From Brassica napus (lineage: Eukaryota; Streptophyta; Magnoliopsida; Brassicales; Brassicaceae): DNA of 64,000 nt. Below are positions 1-12,700 of the stretch, piece after piece. The notes beneath the pieces are model-generated. The model searched no databases, had not been told where the DNA came from, and saw only the letters and a program-made list of their open reading frames with translations. Position 1 is the stretch's first letter; each line of letters begins with the position of its first letter. A program made the translations under genes and the position numbers. The stretch lies in the NCBI RefSeq assembly GCF_020379485.1, contig NC_063438.1, forward strand, positions 6,094,835 to 6,158,834. Reading direction: 5' to 3'.

Positions 1-2400
1 AATTTAGTGCTGCCTATTTTTAATATCGACCTAATTTAAAGCGAGAGTCTTCGGTTTGAGGAGAAAGTTGGGGGATCTTCTCTTTATTATATAAAACTAA
101 TAACTAAATACAGTTACCATGATTTACATAATATATGGTAACTAATATAAATTCAGTTACCATGTCAAACAGAATATATAGTAACTAATATAAATTCAGT
201 TACGAAAATGGATGTTATAGAGAATATTCTTGGAATTAATTTGTTGAATCCGAAAATATATGAGTTTCCATTTATTACTAATAAAAATTCAATTACCATG
301 TCAAACATAATATATTCTATGCGTAGTCATCAAGTTAATTTAGTTAAATCGGAAAATCTTGTTTCTATATATTATCTTTTGCATTTATTGTATGTACCAA
401 TTACGAAAATAGATGTTATAGAAAATATTCTTGGAATTTATTTGTTTTGAATCCGAAAATTTGTGAGTTTCTATTTATTATGTTTTATATTTATATTTAT
501 ATACCAACTTTGATAAATATCAATATTAAAACGTGTTCATTATTGGCTGTTTAAAAGGTTAATAACATTGAGAACCAATGATTTCGAAATATGCTAACCA
601 TATACTATTGAAAGAAGAATTCCATATAAGACACAAGAATTATAATGAATATCCATATATTTGGTTTGTGTTTTTTGGACAACGGGTTTTTGATGGTGTT
701 AATAGGGTTTGAATAGAGTTAGAGTTTGAATGTAGTCTTAGCGTATAGGTTAGAACACAAACGAATATAGATAGGTTAGTAAACATAGACGAAATGGACT
801 TAAAAACGATGGATAAATTAATAAATATTTTTTAAATGTAATATTTTCATAAATTTAATATTTTTAATAGAAAATTTACAACTTTCTTAATTGATTAATT
901 TTTGTATGTAGATTAGTTTGAAATTTTTTTGCTATATTATATGTGTTTTCCTTATAATGTTATATTCTCTATGTTTTATTTAGATTATTTTTTGGGTAAT
1001 GAAAAGAATGTTAAGGTATAGATATTACATTTATTAAAATATTGTGATATTTTTTTACTTTTTATTTTATAACACAATTTTAAATTTCATGTATACAAAA
1101 TTTTCGAGTTGTTAAAGAAAATTTGTTGCTATAATTTATAATAAGTCGACTTTAGAACTGAAATTAATAATTTTATGAATTTTATGGGCTTCCAAATTGA
1201 TTTTGTCTCAAATTATATAAATTGGAAAGATATTGTATTCATTAATTTCTGAAAATCTCTCGAAGCCAATCATAACTACTTTTGGATTTAAGTTACGGTA
1301 GTATAGGAATATAATATATTAATCGAAATCTGTCTCAATCAAATATATATACTTCTGTCCAAGTTAGGATATGCAGTGTAGTTAATATATTTTTTGTAGC
1401 CCAAGTTATTCCTTAATGTTCTAAAGTATACATTAAGAAAATAGTTTATTCTTTCTTCAAATTTTATCATATTTTTTATTTGTTCTATTTGTTGAGTTTT
1501 ATTAGTTCCTATAATTACTGAGAATTGTTACCATTTAATTTTTTTTTTAATATAGATAGATCTTGATGAAATCTCGATAGATACATAAATACCAAGTATC
1601 AAAAAAAAAAAAACGAAATTAAGAAAATAATGAAAAAGTGGGTGTGTTTGAGGATACATTATTGTATGAATGTAATATAATATGTATAACTGTAAGTTAA
1701 AATTCTGTAGTCGTTCATTATATTATTATTTGTATTATCTATCTTATTTGTATAATAATATGAATCTATAAACTTTTGTTATATTATTATTTGTATAAGC
1801 CTAAGTTTAAATCATTACACATGCATGTTTATATAATTGATAGTTTGTGCATCTGTTAGGATTTAGGTGAAACGCAAGTTCAGAGTTATATTTTGTAGTT
1901 TACGTTATGTATAGTATAAGTTATTTTTTTGGTTTAACATAGATAGAAATGATATAGGGTATCAGACCGAGTCTATATGTTGACTTAGATTTTGTATTAT
2001 CTATCTAGGTACGAAATAGGATTATTCCCGACTGAATGAGCCTAACAAAACGTAAATGTAACTAGAAAATAGGTTGGGCTTTTTTTTGTCAATCGAATAA
2101 CACTGAAAATAATTTAAATAGGAAATGGAATGTTTTATAATTAATAAGAAATTTCAGGGGTAGATTCATAAGAAGTATTCTGCTTTAATAATATAGATAT
2201 ACAAAATGGAGAGTAGTATTTAATTATCTGATTATGGAAAGGATGGGAGGCGCTGAAAACGTGGATATGACGACATGTATAATATATACGCAGCAGCTTA
2301 GGGTTCTTTTAATTGTATTTAAATGAGATAATTAGATTTATGTGCATTCTCAATTTCTCATGTATCCAATAGTAACAGAATCCATAATATTAGAGTGTTA
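1..2400. other. AT-rich intergenic stretch without a gene
   Basis: I see no coding exon with family resemblance in this stretch. It is strongly AT-rich with many poly-A and poly-T runs and stops in all frames. The only structure I could mark is the degenerate direct repeat listed separately at about 152-480. Confidence 0.6.
152..480. repeat. degenerate direct repeat, period about 200 bp
   Basis: A block beginning near 197 (TTACGAAAATGGATGTTATA and on through GAATCCGAAAAT) recurs near 398 with a few substitutions and a short indel. A second shared segment (TTACCATGTCAAACA) appears near 160 and 294. The spacing of the main block is about 201 bp. The short open frame at 208-450 is a by-product of this repeat and resembles no known protein. 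Confidence 0.6.
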
Positions 2401-2532
2401 CAATAAGACTGAAGACCACTGGTAGGATGAATAAAGATTGGATCAAACTTGATGAACGTATCCATGGCCTTGAATTTTACACAGAACAAGAACTTGTTCC
2501 ACAAAAAACTTGTCACATCCTAAGAAAACTTC

Positions 2533-2535
<3 letters not shown>

Positions 2536-2592
<57 letters not shown>
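2536..2592. repeat. (GA)n microsatellite
   Basis: About 28 uninterrupted GA dinucleotides. They create artificial open frames on both strands encoding poly(Arg-Glu) or poly(Ser-Leu), which I do not treat as genes. Confidence 0.95.
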
Positions 2593-2596
<4 letters not shown>

Positions 2597-2599
2597 ATT

Positions 2600-3740
2600 G
2601 TCTCGACAAATGTGGTGAGAGGATCATCAAGGTTCTCGCCTACTTTTCTTTTGTTGGTTAGTTTTTTTTTTTGAGACATAATCTTGAAAAAGGTTTAACC
2701 AACAAGAGGAACTTAATGATCCTTTCACTATATTTGTCGTGACAGCTTTTTCTTAGATTCTTCAAATTTTATTTTGCCAAATCGATATCTCATAGATCGA
2801 TAATGACATTGTTAGCGGATTAGAGTGGAGTTTAAAAGTTCAGATGGACACTGGAACTTTCAAACTATGGACGTGCAACAAAAGTCTCTTGGTCTTACTT
2901 GTTGAGATAGAAGGATTACTATAGACAACATCTTGCATGAGAGACTTGAGAGTTTTTTTTTTGCTAAATGGTAAATATCATTTCAGAAATGAATTGCTGA
3001 AGCTTACCATATGTGATAAACAAACTATAAGACCTCTAAAAACATACTTCCATGGCAAAAAACAATAAAAACGGGAAGCATAATCAATCGAATTTGAAAC
3101 CGTTCTACTTTGGAGCGAACATGACATCAAATATTGATACAAACTTGTAGTAAACAGAAAGAAGATTTAGCCGAGACAAGTATGAAAGGAGAGATCTAAG
3201 AAACTAGAACACGAAGAGCACGATGTTAGTGGGAAGTGGATTCAACGGCTGCCTGCACAAATTGCTTTTCTCCGAAAATCAGAAACAGACCCGCTCAAGG
3301 ACTGTCCTTTAGGTCCGGGCTGGGAAAGAACTAAACTCGGATTCCAGCAACAGACGGGACAACACACACCACGGAGACTTGAGAGTCTTTTTGTTTTTTT
3401 TTTTGAGACAAATTGCTCAGATCTAATGAATATGACTACAACCTTGATAGATTAGCCAGCTTTTACTTTAAAAATATGAGGGTGGGACGACTCACTAGCG
3501 AAAGAAAGTAGGATTAAATGCTTCTTTTTCATTTAGACTAGACACGATCGAATTGAAATGCTCTGTTGAGAAACGTCACTTCAAACCAGAATTTGGTTTA
3601 AAAAAAGGACCCGAGACAAAAAAATTAGACCAAACCCCCTTATGTCTGGTTTATTAGACAAAAGCCCTAAAGAGTCAACTAAACCTTCCAAACTCTAAAC
3701 AGAAACACTTGACAACAAAACCAAACCAGCTCAGGTCCAC
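2600..3740. other. intergenic region upstream of the permease gene
   Basis: No recognisable coding sequence. The part from about 3170 to 3370 is less AT-rich than its surroundings and could be an old transposon or untranslated transcript, but nothing identifies it. The stretch just before 3769 is probably promoter and 5' leader of the transporter gene. Confidence 0.45.
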
Positions 3741-3768
3741 TTGACAGAGAATCTCCCACATCACATCA

Positions 3769-5343
3769 ATGTCTCTTCCTCTTCGTCAGCACTGCCTAAC
3801 CCCCACAAAATCTCATCTTTCTCCCCAAAACGCCCTCCCTCGCCGGAGTTTCCTCAAGCTCTCCGACCGTCGTCATACTCAAACTCCCCCTCCACCGCAG
3901 CTCACCATCAAAGACCAGAAACCCATTTCTCACAATCGCTCTCTCTACTCACCTTCACTCGTCAGATGCAGCACAGACCACGACGAACCTCAGTCACCGC
4001 ACGACGAAAAGATCCAAACTTTACAGAAACCCAAGAACGGAAAGAGCTTCTGGGCCGCCGTTAGTCTGATCATCGGAACCGCCGTGGGCCCGGGAATGCT
4101 CGGCCTCCCAGCTGCAACCATCAGATCCGGTTCGATCCCATCTACCATAGCTTTACTCTGTTCTTGGGTCTACGTCATCTCCTCTATCCTCCTCGTGGCT
4201 GAGCTCAGCTTCGCAGCTATGGAAGAAGACAATGCGTCAGAGGTCAGCTTCACTGGCCTTGCAACTAAATCATTCGGGGATAAGTTTGGAGTCTTTGTTG
4301 CTTTTGTCTATGCTTCGCTGAGTTTTGCTTTGATGGTTGCTTGCGTGTCTGGGATTGGCTCTATTGTCTCTCAATGGTTTCCTACAATGAACCCGTTATT
4401 AGCCAATGCTATCTTCCCTCTAGTCTCCGGAGTCTTGATCGGTTTCTTCCCGTTCAATGCCATTGACGTCACCAACAGGTGTCTCTGCTTCCTCATGTTG
4501 TTCTCTATAACTTCCCTCGTTGCTATAGGTTTGTCCGTGGCTCGGTCCAACGTGTTGGCTTCGTTTGGTCAGTCTTGTTGGAAGGTTTCGGCGGTTTTGC
4601 CTGCGGTTCCCGTTATGGTGCTGACGCTGGGGTTTCATGTCATCACTCCTTTTATATGCAATCTTGCTGGGGACTCGGTTTCGGATGCTCGGAGAGCGGT
4701 TCTTGTGGGCGGTGTTGTGCCGTTTGTTATGGTGTTGTCGTGGAACCTCATTGTTTTGGGGCTCGCGAGGATCAAACTCCCTGCGGGTTCTTCTTCGGCT
4801 GTTGACCCTATCTCGCTTCTTCTGTCTGTGAACCCTTCTGCTTTGTCTGCTGTTCAGGGTTTTGCTTTCTCGGCGTTAGCCACTAGTTTGATCGGATACG
4901 CTGTTAGCTTCCCGAAACAGCTTCTTGATACATGGAGGCTTGTGTCTAAACAATCAAATGGAACTGATGGGAGAGCTCGTGATGGATTCGAAGCGGTAGT
5001 GATGCTGTTTGTGCTTGGAGTCCCAGCTCTAATTGCAACGTACTTTCCTTCAACGTTTTCGAGGGCTTTGGATTTTGCAGGTGTTTATGCGAACTGTTTT
5101 CTCTTTGGTGTACTGCCTCCTGCAATGGCTTATATTCAGCAGTCTAGAAAGAAGCTCAGGTATCTTCTTCTTCCACCCAACCATATACAACTTTGTTTTA
5201 TTTCTTTATGTCAATTATCTTTGCAAGGAATGATATGAAACCAAAAAGCTTTTGATATTTGCAGGTCATGGGTTCTTCCCGGAGGCAACTTTAGCTTGTT
5301 GATCTTATTTGTAATCGCTGTTATACTGGGGATATGGCATTAG
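3769..5343 (+). CDS. plastid-targeted tryptophan/tyrosine permease-like amino acid transporter
   Basis: Two coding exons, 3769-5159 and 5265-5343, joined at a GT-AG intron, give 489 residues. The first 70 or so residues are rich in Ser, Pro, Arg and His and poor in acid, typical of a chloroplast transit peptide. Next comes a polytopic membrane region that begins around residue 90 with a glycine-rich first helix (GTAVGPGMLGLP), the hallmark of the Trp/Tyr permease branch of the amino acid-polyamine-organocation superfamily. About eleven hydrophobic segments follow, ending in a very hydrophobic C-terminal helix encoded by the second exon. Without the splice the frame would run into the intron and stop at 5238, losing that helix. 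The family moves aromatic or related amino acids across membranes; the substrate here is unproven. Gene order suggests it is the counterpart of Arabidopsis At2g33260. Confidence 0.88.
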
Positions 5344-5517
5344 AGAGTCATCAAACAGAAATTTTATGTTTGCATTATTCTACGGACATGTGACACGATC
5401 TGATTGTGCTAACTAGACTTAGATAAGTAAAAAAAAAAAAACTAATAGCGATTGAGATGATATTGAAGAATTAAAATCTTGAATTTACTAGACAACTACG
5501 TGTGCAACTCAGTAATT

Positions 5518-5765
5518 TGATATTTATTATAGCTATCCTGCGACAAACTAGTGTTGAGTAGGAGACTATTTTTGTCACTGAGGTTACAAGATGAGGAACT
5601 ATGGGTTGAGGTTAAAGTTTGTCTCCAATATGTTCTGAATTTGATATTTATAGCTATCCTTGCTACAAACTAATGTTGAGTAAGAGACTATTTTTGTCAC
5701 TGAGGTTACAAGATAAGGAACTATGGGTTGAGGTTAAAGTTTGTCTCCAATATGTTCTGAATTTT
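5518..5765. repeat. two-copy direct tandem repeat of about 122 bp
   Basis: The segment from TGATATTTAT through TGTTCTGAAT occurs twice head to tail, the copies separated by 122 bp (for example GAGGTTACAAGAT at 5580 and 5702). They differ by a handful of substitutions and small indels. It lies between the permease gene and the HAD remnant. Confidence 0.85.
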
Positions 5766-5786
5766 GGACAGGGAAGGGAATCAACT

Positions 5787-5891
5787 TTAAAATGAGGGGT
5801 GCAGTGCTGGGACAGGAAAATCATCTGGTCCATACCTTCCGGTTTCGCCTAGAAAGCATGTGAAAGCTCCAGCTTCTTTCCGACATGCTAT
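5787..5891 (-). pseudogene. HAD-superfamily hydrolase last-exon remnant
   Basis: On the minus strand an acceptor-like AG is followed by an open frame reading CRKEAGAFTCFLGETGRYGP and stopping about 12 residues later. This resembles the C-terminal part of plant haloacid-dehalogenase-like hydrolases, where a Gly-Lys-Arg-Ala-Gly-Ala-Phe-Thr-Cys-Leu-Leu-like stretch precedes a Gly-Arg-Tyr. I could not find the catalytic DxD exons or the other HAD motifs upstream (5892-6480). In Arabidopsis, as I recall, a HAD gene (At2g33255) sits between the myosin and permease orthologues, so this is probably a gene lost by fractionation with one exon still visible. A functional short gene is unlikely. Confidence 0.5.
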
Positions 5892-6339
5892 CTGCAGAAT
5901 CGAGCAAAGAACGATCAACTATCAGTCATAATGTTCACTTAGTAAGTGAAGAAATGTTCCACATGCTATCTGCAGTTACTGAAGAAATGTTTCGAACCGG
6001 AATGGATAACGAATCGAATCAAAATTTATATATTTAAAGTTATAATATTTTAAAAACCTGGGATATTCGATCCTTGTCCACCCCTACCAAAAAAGGACGA
6101 ACACACACAAGGAAGATGAGCTACTGTTAACGTCAGGCGAATCAAGAGAGTAACTGAAAGAAAGAAATATTTCTGCTTACTGATGTTGCGCCAAGCTGGC
6201 ATCATCTCCTCCACTGAAACCGAATACAACTAACCGGATCGGTCTAAGAGAATGTTACGAATAACGAGTCGGTTTGAGGGTAATTTGGGAATCACAACGC
6301 TAAATATCTTACCTGGCACGCCTACGTGGATTCTCTGCC

Positions 6340-6784
6340 CTCTCTCTCTCTCTCTCTTTCCAGCAACCAGGGGGAGAGACAAGGCATCAAAGCAGGAAAA
6401 ACAAACAAAAAAAAACATCCAGAAGAAAAACTCGAGAAAATTACTTAGTTTCTGCGAAAATCTGTAGCTTTTCTGGGAATTTTATATTATTTTCTCTAGG
6501 TACTGGGAAAGGAAAAAAAAGCATTAAGGGGTTTAAGGTCTCTTCTGGTGAAATTTCGTATAGAACGTGAATGTCCTGATTCTGAATCTTGGAGATAGAG
6601 ACAAACGTTAGTGGAATATTATTCTCTGTGTCTGATTCATCTTTGGATCCATGGTGGAGAACTTTCCCAGGATACACATTTCGATTAGGTTCTCTTAGAT
6701 TTTTTCTAATGATTTTTTCCCGTTTGGAAATCTTCATTCGGGAACGTTTCTAGAAAAATCTAAAAAATATTTGGCCGTGTAATA
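6340..6784 (+). promoter_or_regulatory. probable 5' leader of the myosin gene with CT-rich tract
   Basis: A pyrimidine tract (CT repeats at about 6341-6360) and a roughly 400-bp non-coding stretch precede the myosin start codon. Plant core promoters and leaders often have such Y-patches. No clear TATA box or transcription start can be fixed from sequence alone. Confidence 0.35.
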
Positions 6785-9700
6785 ATGGTACGACATGCTC
6801 TTCTCTAAGCTGCATTGTGATTTATTCGTGTTGCTCATTGTTTACCTTATGATCAGGCTGCTTCAGTAAAGGTAGCTTTGGGGTCGTGCGTCTGGGTAGA
6901 AGATACAGATGAAGCCTGGCTTGATGGAGAAGTTGTCGAAGCTAACGACGATGTGGTCAAAGTAAAATGCGAAACCAAGACGGTTAGTAGTTCCCTTTTA
7001 AATAAATGAGATTTGCTTGGCTCTCAAGCTACATGATGATGATAGGTAGTAGTGAACATAAAGTGCTAATATTTGTTATTTAGGTTACGGCAAAGGTAAA
7101 TGCTGTCCACCCCAAGGATCCTGAGTTTCCTGAACTTGGCGTCGATGACATGACCAAGCTAGCCTATTTGCATGAACCAGGGGTTCTTCTCAATCTTAAG
7201 TCCCGGTACAATGCAAATGAAATTTATGTAAGCATGTAACCTTTTCTTTCATTCCTTTTATGTTAATATTACTGCACAGCTAAGGCTAATTTGTTATTCA
7301 AATTGTTAAAGACATACACAGGGAATATACTGATTGCTGTGAATCCCTTTAAAAGATTACCCCACCTATACGGAAACGAGATCATGGAACGGTATAAAGG
7401 CTCAGATTTTGGCGACTTAAGCCCGCATCCTTTTGCTGTTGCTGATTCTGCATACAGGTAATCTTCTTGTTTCCTAGATGAAAACGTTTTAACTACCAAA
7501 TTTTTTGTTGTTTGAGCCTCACAATCATCAAGAATGTTAAAATTTAGAAAAATGATCAACGAAGGAGTGAGCCAGGCGATCTTGGTGAGTGGAGAGAGCG
7601 GTGCTGGGAAGACTGAGAGCACAAAGATGCTCATGCAGTATCTTGCATACATGGGTGGTAAAGCTGAGAGTGAAGGACGATCTGTAGAGCAGCAAGTTTT
7701 GGAGGTATCTATCTACATATTTTTTTATTAAAGATAGATAGACTTACTGACTGATTTTCACCTCTCTGGAGATGTCTTCTTACATTATATTTTCTGTTTC
7801 TGCAGTCAAATCCAGTTTTAGAAGCTTTTGGCAATGCAAAAACCGTCAGAAACAATAATTCAAGGTGGAATGTCTTTCACATTTTCTTGTTTTTTTTTTT
7901 CCAGTTTATGTATTTGTTGAAGCGAAAACTTGACATATTAATCTCATATTGCAGTCGTTTTGGTAAATTTGTGGAGATTCAGTTCAATCATATGGGAAGA
8001 ATCTCAGGAGCTGCTATTAGGACATATTTGCTCGAGAGGTCACGAGTTTGTCAAGTTTCTGACCCTGAAAGAAACTATCATTGCTTTTACATGCTCTGCG
8101 CTGCGCCAGAACAGGTAACTATGGTCCCTTCCATGCGTACTTTACATTAGGTTGTACATGTGATATTCATACTTTACAAAACTAGCTTCTGTTATGAGAT
8201 TTCAGGAAACTGAGCGGTATAAATTAGGGAAACCAAGCACATTCCACTACCTAAATCAATCGAATTGCCATGCATTGAGTGCATTTGATGATTCCAAGGA
8301 ATACCTAGATACGAGGAAAGCTATGGACGTTGTTGGGATCACCTCTGAAGAACAGGTACTTTCTATCTGATCAGTATTCAGTAATGAGGACAACTCTTCT
8401 TACATTTTAACTTTGTAGGATGCAATCTTCCGGGTAGTTGCTGCTATTCTTCATCTAGGAAACATTGAGTTTGTAAAAGGAGAAGAATCAGATGCTGCAG
8501 AACCCAAGGACGATAAATCCCGCTTCCATTTGAAAGTGGCTGCAGAGCTTTTCATGTACATTCTTTCAATATTATGTGTTCTTGAATAACAGTTTTCTTG
8601 TGTGCTGGAGTTAGAGCCCTTACCTTGTTTATTCATTGCTGGCAGGTGTGATGAGAAAGCATTAGAGGACTCCTTATGCAAAAGGGTAATGGTGACGCGT
8701 GGTGAAAGCATTACGAAGTCGCTTGATCCTGGTAGTGCAGCTCTAAGCAGAGATGCTCTTGCCAAGATTGTCTATTCTAAATTGTTTGATTGGTAGGTTA
8801 ACAATACTTGACTCGACTCATTCCGAAGGGCTTAATATGCTTCTTGGGGTTTTAATTTTTTTAAAGAGGTTACAAACTTATTGCTCTCAGGCTTGTGACA
8901 ACAATCAACAATTCTATTGGCCAAGACCCCAGTTCAAAATACATTATTGGAGTCCTGGATATATATGGATTCGAGAGTTTTAAGACAAACAGGTGCTTAA
9001 CCGGTACGCTCTTATATTCTTTAATTGTTAAATATCGTTTTCAGATTTGAATATATGCTCCGTTAATATTATGTTTCAAACAATGAGCTGGTGGTTTATT
9101 GCTGAATACCATAGCTTTCAGTTACTTAGCTAGATCTCCCTTTTTTCTTGTGGTTTCTGACAATATTGAAAACAATATTGAAATTATCATTAATTCATTA
9201 TGGATCGTTCCTTCAGTGGTTCAATTGATAGCAATAATAATGCTTTTGTTACAATTCCAAGGTTGACTTTCTATTTTCACAATTTTTTTGTAGCTTTGAA
9301 CAGTTTTGTATAAACCTGACAAACGAGAAGCTGCAACAGCATTTCAACCAGGTTGGAGACTGATGTTCTTCTCAGAGTACTGATATTTGATTGATCTGAT
9401 TTAGTGTTGATCCCTATGCATGTGTTTTTTCTCTTTTACAGCATGTATTCAAAATGGAGCAAGAAGAGTATACTAAAGAAGAGATTGACTGGAGTTACAT
9501 AGAGTTTATTGATAATCAGGATGTTCTTGATCTTATAGAAAAGGTAATTAGTAGCAGAATAAGTTCCCTAGTAGATCCAGTTTTCAGACATGTTGATTTC
9601 CAGTTTCTAATATCACATTGCTTCATGTCAGAAACCTGGTGGCATTATTGCCCTTATCGATGAGGCGTGGTAATGTATCAAACCGTCATTTACTTTCTTT

Positions 9701-12700
9701 CTTCATTTATTCCCTTTTTACTTTCTTGAATAATACGCTGAGTTTGTGTTTGCCTGATCTACAGTATGTTTCCAAGATCCACACATGAAACACTTGCGCA
9801 AAAGCTATACCAGACATTTAACAGCCACAAGCGTTTTACCAAACCAAAATTAGCTCGTACAGACTTTACCATCTGCCATTATGCTGGTGATGTTAGTCAT
9901 CTTAAATACCTTAGAAGCGTGTGCTTATACATGTCTCTCTTGTAAGTTATTGTCAGAACATGTAAACTCAGTGTGATGATTATCTTCTTGTTCAATTTCA
10001 GGTAACTTATCAGACTGAACTATTTTTGGACAAGAACAAAGATTATGTTGTTGGAGAACATCAATCTCTCATGAACTCTTCAGAGTGCTCCTTCGTCTCG
10101 TCTTTGTTTCCAAAACCACGAGAGGAATCCTCAAAATCATCCAAGTTCTCATCAATAGGCTCTCAGTTCAAGGTCTGGAGATAATGGATACATTAGAAAA
10201 ATTCCGCTTATATATATTTTTTTTACTGTGATTCTCATCATGTACTAAAATACAGCAACAACTACAATCTTTGCTCGAGACGTTGAGCACCACAGAGCCG
10301 CACTACGTACGCTGTGTTAAACCAAATAACGTTCTTAAGCCAGATATTTTTGAGAACCTTAATGTTCTACATCAACTTAGGTGTGGGGTAAGCTTAATGT
10401 CGCATAGAACCTTATATTTTCATCTTTGTAACTGTAACCATTTTACTTGATTTTGTGAAACATCTTTGCGTGGCCTCACCTCAGGGAGTCATGGAAGCCA
10501 TTAGAATTAGCTGTGCTGGATATCCTACTAGAAAGTCATTCAGTGAGTTTTTAACTAGGTTCCGGATTTTAGGACCAGATGCTACAAACAAAAGGTAGAT
10601 TCACCTTTTATAACTTCTGCAATTAACCTTTCAAGTTCTTATTCTAGTGCTAATAGAAGTTATGGTTAGACTCATATAAAACTTGTCTGCCTCTGTTTGT
10701 GTTTGAAGCTTTGACGAAGTTGATGCTTGCAAAAAGCTACTAGCAAAAGTGGACCTAAAAGGTTTTCAGGTGCGTTTTTATCACACTCTTTTATCTCACA
10801 GTCTTCTTGATGGATGATTTTCTTGTGACAAGAAAACAAATTAAGGGTACTAATACTTAACGAATTATGTTACTACATTTATCTTTCAAACTACAGATAG
10901 GGAAGACGAAGGTGTTTCTTAGGGCAGGTCAGATAGCGGAGCTGGATGCTCACCGAGCTGAAGCTCTTGGCCATTCAGCAAAGATCATACAGAGGAAAGT
11001 CCTTGCTTATCAGTCTCGTAAAAAATATTTGATGTTGCAATCCGCTTCAACTGAAATCCAGGCCTTTTGTAGAGGTAATACATGTTGTATCCCATTAATT
11101 TTCTTGGGTTCAGACTTAGTTTCAGGTCTTATTAGTCTTTTCCCACAGGACATGCTACACGTCGTCAGTTTAAGTCCATGAGAAGAGAAGCTGCTTCTCT
11201 GAGAATTCAGAAGCAGGCCAGGACTTATATACGCCAGACAGCCTATAAAAGGCTGTGTGTTTCAGCTATTTATGTTCAGACTGGTTTGCGTGCAATGGCT
11301 GCTAGAGTTGAACTTCAATACAGGAAGAAGAGAAGAGCGGCAGTCATTATTCAAGCAAGTTTGAAACCTCATTTTGATGACAGTGATCTTTCATTTGTTT
11401 TGAGCATCAATAACATGTAAGTTACTGATTCCACAGAGTCAGGTCAGAAGATTTTTGAGTCGGAGGCGGTTTTTGAGAATGAAGAAAGCAGCTATCACCA
11501 CTCAATGTGGCTGGAGAGTGAAACTTGCACGCCGAGAATTGCTGAAGCTTAAAATGGTTTCTTTACTAAAACTTCTACGAGATGTCATGAATCTTCAACA
11601 TGTTTGTCAACAAATGATTTCTTTGTCTTCCAGGCTGCTAAGGAAACAGGAGCCCTCCAAGACGCTAAGAATAAGTTAGAAAAGGAGTTGGGAGAACTCA
11701 CTTCATGTTTAGAGCTTGAGAAACAGATGAGGGTACTAAAGTCACACATAACTTTCCACGCTGAATAAATTGTTTTCTTAAACTATAATACTAGATTGTG
11801 TTTCTGTTTATACTCTATGTGCAGATGAAGCTTGAGGAAGCCAAAACTCAAGAAGTTGAGGAGTTGAAAGCAGCTTTGGATGATATGAAACTTCAGCTCG
11901 GGGAAACTCAAGAAAGCAAAAGTGAGGAGATCTTGAAGTTGCAGTCCGCTTTACAAGACATGCAATTAGAATTTGAAGAACTTTCTAAGGATCTGGAGAT
12001 GACGCATGATCTCGCTGCAGAAAATGAACATCTCAAGGTAAGTCCATAAAGTTCATTTTTAAATGTATGCTTATGGTTGCTCTGTTTTACTCTGTTTCCT
12101 TATAACTCTTAAGGAGTTGGTGAGCTCATTACAAAGTAAAACTGATGGAACCGAGACCAAAGATAAAGAAACAAGTAAGCTAAGTGAAGGCCAAATAAAA
12201 CAAGAGGTTCCCGTCATTGACCATGATGTAATCATCAAACTCGAAGCTGAAAATGAACAACTGAAGGTAGAATCTCATGATATTGGTTTTGAAGATTCAT
12301 TCGAGATTTCAATGTTTCGTATAGATAATCTATATCTCATCAAGCACATTCTATTTCTTAGGCTTTGGTCAGTTCATTGGAGAAGAAAATCGATGCCTTA
12401 GATCGAAAACACGACGAAACAAGCTCAAACATGAGAGAGCAGTTGAAGGAAAGCGCTTCATCTGATTATGAGATTGTGAGTGATCTTGCAGCTGAGAATG
12501 AACGTCTCAAGGTAAATTTATAAAGATTCCTTTTAGTATTTTCAGACTTGTTTTTCTTATTTAATCTGATGTATGCTACTTCTCAGGCACTGGTGAATTC
12601 GTTAGAGAAAAAAAGTATTGAAAACGATGGGAATGATTCACCAAACGAGCAAAAGGAGGGGATACACATGCTGAAAGAAGAAGAGAGGTTAACTGATGAT

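Noticed and set aside
2427..2679. Overlapping ORFs on both strands around the GA repeat
   Set aside because: More than a third of each is poly(Arg-Glu) or poly(Ser-Leu) from the microsatellite. The short MNKDWIKL start vaguely recalls CACTA transposases but is too short to support.
4420..4831. Alternative-frame and antisense ORFs inside the permease exon
   Set aside because: They are shadows of a clearly coding frame with transporter motifs and have no independent support.
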